Source: Brevundimonas sp. (GTDB lineage Bacteria > Pseudomonadota > Alphaproteobacteria > Caulobacterales > Caulobacteraceae). From it: a DNA stretch of 9,325 nucleotides. Shown here piece after piece: positions 6,918 through 9,325 of the stretch (positions are counted from its first letter, which is position 1; each line of letters begins with the position of its first letter). A model generated the notes under the pieces. That model ran no database searches and was not told where the DNA came from. It saw nothing but the letters and a program-made list of their open reading frames with translations. The DNA is taken from assembly GCA_024711185.1 (NCBI GenBank), contig JANJTI010000326.1:1-9325 (forward strand), written 5' to 3'. The position numbers and the translations under genes are program-made.

Positions 6918-6929
6918 GTTACATGTAAC
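6918..6929 (-). promoter_or_regulatory. Perfect 12-bp palindrome, likely toxin-antitoxin operator
   Basis: GTTACATGTAAC is a perfect inverted repeat lying 2 nt before the antitoxin ATG, AT-rich compared with its surroundings. A possible -10 (TTACAT) lies inside it, with a poor -35 match (CTGGAG) 17 bp further upstream. An operator placed over a promoter is usual for toxin-antitoxin operons that repress themselves. The palindrome is certain; the role is inferred. Confidence 0.6.
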
Positions 6930-6953
6930 ACGACGGCGGCCGGATCTCCAGCT

Positions 6954-7181
6954 TCAGTCCCAGCGCGTGAACACCCCGCCGCCCTCGTCCCACTCGCCGC
7001 CCGCGTCGAGCGCGTCGTCGAACTGCAGCAGGCGGTCGAGCACGATGCCGGCGATGACGCCGACGGCGGCCACGCCCACCAGCGAGATCAGGCTGGCGAC
7101 GCCGACCTTCTCGTTGCGGGTCAGGCGGCGGCGGCCGTCGGGGCCGACGATGCGGTCGGGTCTGCGCTTCAGGCGGGCCAT
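6954..7181 (-). CDS. Uncharacterised small single-pass membrane protein (75 aa)
   Basis: I do not recognise a named family. The N-terminal 25 residues are very basic ([20 protein letters not shown]), then one predicted membrane helix spans about residues 26-48 (VGVASLISLVGVAAVGVIAG continuing to LDRL), followed by an acidic tail that ends WDEGGGVFTRWD. The positive-inside rule predicts a cytoplasmic N-terminus and a short periplasmic C-terminus. The ATG shares one base with the def stop codon (TGATG), so translation is probably coupled to def and the pair should be made together. The frame continues upstream through def, but those codons are antisense-like arginine- and proline-rich filler. 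A real gene is supported by the junction and the clear helix; the function is unknown. Confidence 0.75.
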   Translation of the reverse strand: MARLKRRPDRIVGPDGRRRLTRNEKVGVASLISLVGVAAVGVIAGIVLDRLLQFDDALDAGGEWDEGGGVFTRWD

Positions 7182-7747
7182 CAGGCGGCCAGCCTCGCGG
7201 CCTTCTTCACCTTGGCGATGGCGCGGTCGCGCTTCAGCCGTGACAGGTGGTCGATGAACAGAACGCCCTCGAGGTGGTCCATCTCGTGCTGGATGCAGAC
7301 GGCGTACAGCCCCTCGCACTCCTCCTCGACCGCCTCGCCGGCATAGTTCTGGTAGCGGACGCGCACCCGGGCCGGGCGCTCGACGCTGTCGAAATACTCC
7401 GGCACCGACAGGCAACCCTCCTCGTAGGCGAACAACTCGTCGGAGGCCCAGACGATCTCGGGATTGACGAAGTAGCGCGGGTTGGGCCGGCGCTGCGGCT
7501 CGTCCTCGCCCTCGGCCGCCTCTCCCTCGGGCTCGCCGTCGCCCAGGTCCATGACGATGACCCGGCGCGTGTCGCCGATCTGCACCGCCGCCAGGCCGAT
7601 GCCCGGCGCCGCGTACATGGTCTCCAGCATGTCGTCCATCAGCCCCCGCAGCTCGTCGGTGACCGGCCCCTCGACCGGGGTCGAGACCTGCTTCAGCACC
7701 GCCAGGTCGGCGGGGTTGTCGATGGTGAGGATGCGACGGAGAGCCAT
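7181..7747 (-). CDS. def: Peptide deformylase
   Basis: Removes the formyl group from the N-terminal methionine of new proteins at the ribosome, which reverses the step carried out by Fmt. All three metal-site motifs are present in the 188-aa protein: GIGLAAVQ (49-56), EGCLSVP (110-116, metal ligand C112) and QHEMDH (153-158, ligands H154 and H158 with catalytic E155). Compared with the E. coli enzyme there is an acidic insertion of about 15 residues around 69-88 ([20 protein letters not shown]) between the second and third strands, probably a surface loop. The C-terminus is basic ([17 protein letters not shown]), as is common for ribosome association. The ATG at 7747 gives the conserved start [10 protein letters not shown]. 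It has no ribosome-binding sequence, and a promoter-like pair lies just upstream. The gene heads the def-to-truA group. Confidence 0.97.
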   Translation of the reverse strand: MALRRILTIDNPADLAVLKQVSTPVEGPVTDELRGLMDDMLETMYAAPGIGLAAVQIGDTRRVIVMDLGDGEPEGEAAEGEDEPQRRPNPRYFVNPEIVWASDELFAYEEGCLSVPEYFDSVERPARVRVRYQNYAGEAVEEECEGLYAVCIQHEMDHLEGVLFIDHLSRLKRDRAIAKVKKAARLAA

Positions 7748-7753
7748 GCCCGC

Positions 7754-7782
7754 GAGGTAGTCGCGGCGGGCCCGAAGGTCAA
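7754..7782 (-). promoter_or_regulatory. Candidate promoter of def, nearly leaderless
   Basis: On the minus strand TTGACC (7782-7777) and TACCTC (7759-7754) are 17 bp apart; read as the Caulobacter consensus, TTGACCT and ACTACCTC are 14 bp apart. The -10 ends 6 nt before the def ATG, the same geometry as the polA candidate. It lies in the 57-nt gap after the thioesterase stop codon and would drive the def-to-truA group. Confidence 0.45.
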
Positions 7783-7804
7783 GATTTCCGAGTCTTCCGC
7801 TGGG

Positions 7805-8215
7805 TTATGCGGCGACGCCCGGCAGCAGCCGCGGCCGGCCGGTCTCGTCCAGGGCGACATAGGTGAACACGCCCTCGGTCACCCGCACCGACCGGGACTG
7901 GGCGACGTTGCGCGAGCGCTTCCACGCCTCGACGTGGACGCGGATCGAGGTGCGGCCGGTCTTCAGCACCTTCGCATAGATCGACACCTCGTCGCCGACC
8001 GCCACCGGCTGGTGGAAGACCATGCCGTCCAGGGCCACGGTGGCGCAGCGGCCCTGGGCGGTCTCGAACGCCGGCGTCGCGCCGGCGAGGTCCATGTGCG
8101 CCAGCAGCCAGCCGCCGAAGATGTCGCCCTCGGGGTTGGTGTCGGCCGGCATGGCGATGACGCGCCCCACGGGCTGGCCCGACGGCTGCGTCGGGAGATC
8201 GGCGACGTCGGTCAC
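7805..8215 (-). CDS. YciA-like hotdog acyl-CoA thioesterase
   Basis: Hotdog-fold thioesterases of this group hydrolyse acyl-CoA to a free acid and CoA in the cytoplasm. The segment MPADTNPEGDIFGGWLLAHM (22-41) followed by DLAGA closely resembles the helix-and-strand core of YciA, and the later strands (VALDGMVFHQPVAVGDEVSI, then RVHVEAW and GVFTYVALDETGRPR) complete the single hotdog domain. I chose the GTG at 8215 (136 aa) because GGAG lies 9 nt upstream and the length suits the family. A longer GTG start at 8263 would put 15 bases of coding sequence inside the tRNA-Arg gene and adds only a low-complexity Pro/Ser segment, so it is unlikely. The tRNA ends 33 nt upstream on the same strand with no obvious terminator between. 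The preferred chain length is not predictable. Confidence 0.9.
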   Translation of the reverse strand: MTDVADLPTQPSGQPVGRVIAMPADTNPEGDIFGGWLLAHMDLAGATPAFETAQGRCATVALDGMVFHQPVAVGDEVSIYAKVLKTGRTSIRVHVEAWKRSRNVAQSRSVRVTEGVFTYVALDETGRPRLLPGVAA

Positions 8216-8248
8216 GCGCGGCGGCTCCGGGAATGAGGGGAGGGAAGA

Positions 8249-8325
8249 TGGCGCACCCGACACGATTCGAACGTGTGACCTTTGCCTTCGGAGGGCAACG
8301 CTCTATCCAGCTGAGCTACGGGTGC
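8249..8325 (-). tRNA. tRNA-Arg (anticodon CCG, codon CGG)
   Basis: The 77-nt sequence folds as a full cloverleaf. The acceptor stem is GCACCCG with CGGGTGC, the D arm GCTC-AGCTGGATA-GAGC, and the anticodon arm TTGCC-CTCCGAA-GGCAA with CCG at positions 34-36. The variable loop is AGGTC and the T arm is ACACG-TTCGAAT-CGTGT. The discriminator base is G and the 3' CCA is encoded (8251-8249). All stems pair perfectly. The decoded codon CGG should be well used in such a GC-rich genome. Confidence 0.96.
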
Positions 8326-8355
8326 GTGCGCCGGCCGGGGCCGGGAGGAAAGGCC

Positions 8356-8382
8356 TCTACAGCAGGAGCGCGCCGCCCTCAA
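8356..8382 (-). promoter_or_regulatory. Candidate promoter of tRNA-Arg
   Basis: TTGAGG (8382-8377) and TGTAGA (8361-8356) lie 15 bp apart on the minus strand, about 30 nt before the mature tRNA 5' end. The spacer is short and the -10 imperfect. A GC-rich self-complementary stretch (CCGGCCCCGGCCGG) between it and the tRNA would be in the 5' leader removed by RNase P. Confidence 0.3.
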
Positions 8383-8431
8383 TCCCGAATGCGTCCGGCG
8401 AACCCGAGGCGCGGCGGCGGATTTGCAGGAT

Positions 8432-8438
8432 GGGAGGA
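8432..8438 (+). promoter_or_regulatory. Strong ribosome-binding site of the DUF885-like gene
   Basis: GGGAGGA lies 5 nt before the ATG at 8444 and is the best Shine-Dalgarno match in the window. It fixes the start of the downstream gene and contrasts with polA and def, which have none. Confidence 0.8.
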
Positions 8439-8443
8439 TTTCG

Positions 8444-9325
8444 ATGCGCGCATTCCTGATCGGCCTGGCGGCCCTGCTCGGCGCCTGCGCCACGACGCCG
8501 GCGGCTCCGGGCGGTCCCGGCGGCGACAGCCTCGACGCTGTCGCGCGCGACTACGTGGGCCTGATCCTCGAGATCGGCCAGCACGAGGAGGGCTATGTCG
8601 ACGCCTATTACGGTCCCGCGGAGTGGGCGGCGGCGGCCGAGGCCAACCCGCGCACCGTCCCCCAGCTGATCCAGGGCGCGGCGACGCTGACCGACCGGCT
8701 GGAGGCGATCTCGACGGCCGGCGCGGATCCGGCCTCGGTGCAGAGGAAGCAGTACCTGCTGGCCCACGTCTCGGCGGCGGCGGCGCGGCTGCGCATGCTG
8801 TCGGGCGAGCGCATGAGCTTCGCCGACGAGGCCGAGGCCCTGTTCGGGGTGCGGCCGGAGCTGCCGCCGCTCTCCAGCTTCGACCCGGTGCTGGCCGAGA
8901 TCGACGCCCTGTTGCCCGGCCCCGGTTCGCTGACCGAGCGGGTGACGGAGTTCAGGTCGCACTACGTTATCCCGAAGGATCGGCTGCAGGCGGTGATGGA
9001 CGCCGCCATCGCCGAGTGCCGGGCGCGCACCGCGCGCCACATCGATCTGCCGGCCGACGAGAATTTCACCCTCGCCTTCGTCGGCGACAAGCCGTGGTCC
9101 GGGTACAACTACTACCAGGGCAATTCGCAGTCGAAGATCGAGATCAACGCCGACTTCCCGATCTATACCGAGCGGGCGATCGACCTGGGCTGCCACGAGG
9201 GCTATCCCGGCCATCACGTCTACAACGCCCTGCTGGAGCGGACCTTCGTGCGCGAGCGAGGCTGGGTGGAGATGAGCGTCTATCCGCTGTTCTCGCCGAT
9301 GAGCTTCGTGGCCGAGGGCAGCGCC
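8444..9325 (+). CDS. DUF885-like predicted metallopeptidase lipoprotein, N-terminal 294 residues
   Basis: The frame is open from the ATG at 8444 to the right edge, so the C-terminus is missing. The N-terminus is a lipoprotein signal with lipobox LLGAC (acylated C15) and a Gly/Pro/Ala linker to about residue 28, so the protein should be anchored in the cell envelope. The mature part is helical and acidic. The key motif is CHEGYPGHHVYN (250-261), the H-E-x-x-P-G-H-H pattern of DUF885-type proteins, predicted to bind zinc with H251, E252 and H257 or H258. The final residues FVAEGSA (288-294) fit the downstream A-E-G-x-A segment that would supply a further acidic ligand. DUF885 members are usually 550-600 aa, so perhaps half is visible. 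Peptidase activity is inferred from the motif, and the substrate is unknown. It diverges from tRNA-Arg across a 118-nt gap. Confidence 0.8.
   Translation, partial: MRAFLIGLAALLGACATTPAAPGGPGGDSLDAVARDYVGLILEIGQHEEGYVDAYYGPAEWAAAAEANPRTVPQLIQGAATLTDRLEAISTAGADPASVQRKQYLLAHVSAAAARLRMLSGERMSFADEAEALFGVRPELPPLSSFDPVLAEIDALLPGPGSLTERVTEFRSHYVIPKDRLQAVMDAAIAECRARTARHIDLPADENFTLAFVGDKPWSGYNYYQGNSQSKIEINADFPIYTERAIDLGCHEGYPGHHVYNALLERTFVRERGWVEMSVYPLFSPMSFVAEGSA

Noticed and set aside
7247..8236. 329-codon plus-strand frame opposite def and the thioesterase
   Set aside because: It is antisense to two well-supported genes and has no motif of its own.
8357..9217. Minus-strand frame opposite the DUF885-like gene
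   Set aside because: It has low-complexity composition, whereas the plus strand has a strong ribosome-binding site, a lipobox and the H-E-x-x-P-G-H-H motif.

Overview
The window looks like an ordinary chromosomal stretch from a GC-rich alphaproteobacterium, most likely in Caulobacterales (Brevundimonas- or Caulobacter-like). This placement is inferred from base composition, gene style and promoter-like sequences that fit the Caulobacter housekeeping consensus; no database search was possible. Nearly all genes are on the minus strand. No stretch over 300 bases lacks a gene, and no insertion sequence, CRISPR array or phage gene is visible.

Reading along the minus strand from the right. A tRNA-Arg(CCG) at 8249-8325 with an encoded CCA is followed 33 nt later by a YciA-like hotdog acyl-CoA thioesterase (7805-8215). 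Next comes a run of six same-strand genes concerned with the start of translation and tRNA modification: peptide deformylase def (7181-7747), a 75-aa one-helix membrane protein, a MazE-family antitoxin with its MazF/PemK-type toxin, methionyl-tRNA formyltransferase fmt (5430-6353) and tRNA pseudouridine synthase truA (4690-5430). Several junctions overlap (TGATG, ATGA, TGATG), which suggests translational coupling. Def and Fmt are the two ends of the N-formylmethionine cycle. The toxin-antitoxin pair sits between them and looks like a later insertion.

TruA converges, with a 4-nt gap, on a 45-aa entericidin-like lipoprotein on the plus strand (4548-4685). Diverging from that gene is a second minus-strand group: a 553-aa thiamine-diphosphate enzyme of the acetolactate synthase type, an unrecognised 146-aa lipoprotein, and polA (DNA polymerase I), which is cut by the left window edge after 765 residues and so lacks the end of its polymerase domain.

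At the right end, on the plus strand, is a DUF885-like predicted metallopeptidase lipoprotein, cut by the window edge after 294 residues.

No wholly new system was found. The points most worth checking are the toxin-antitoxin module inside the def-fmt cluster, a perfect 12-bp palindrome just before its antitoxin start, a hairpin that covers the only purine-rich ribosome-binding sequence near the fmt start, and matching promoter geometry before polA and def that predicts leaderless or nearly leaderless mRNAs.
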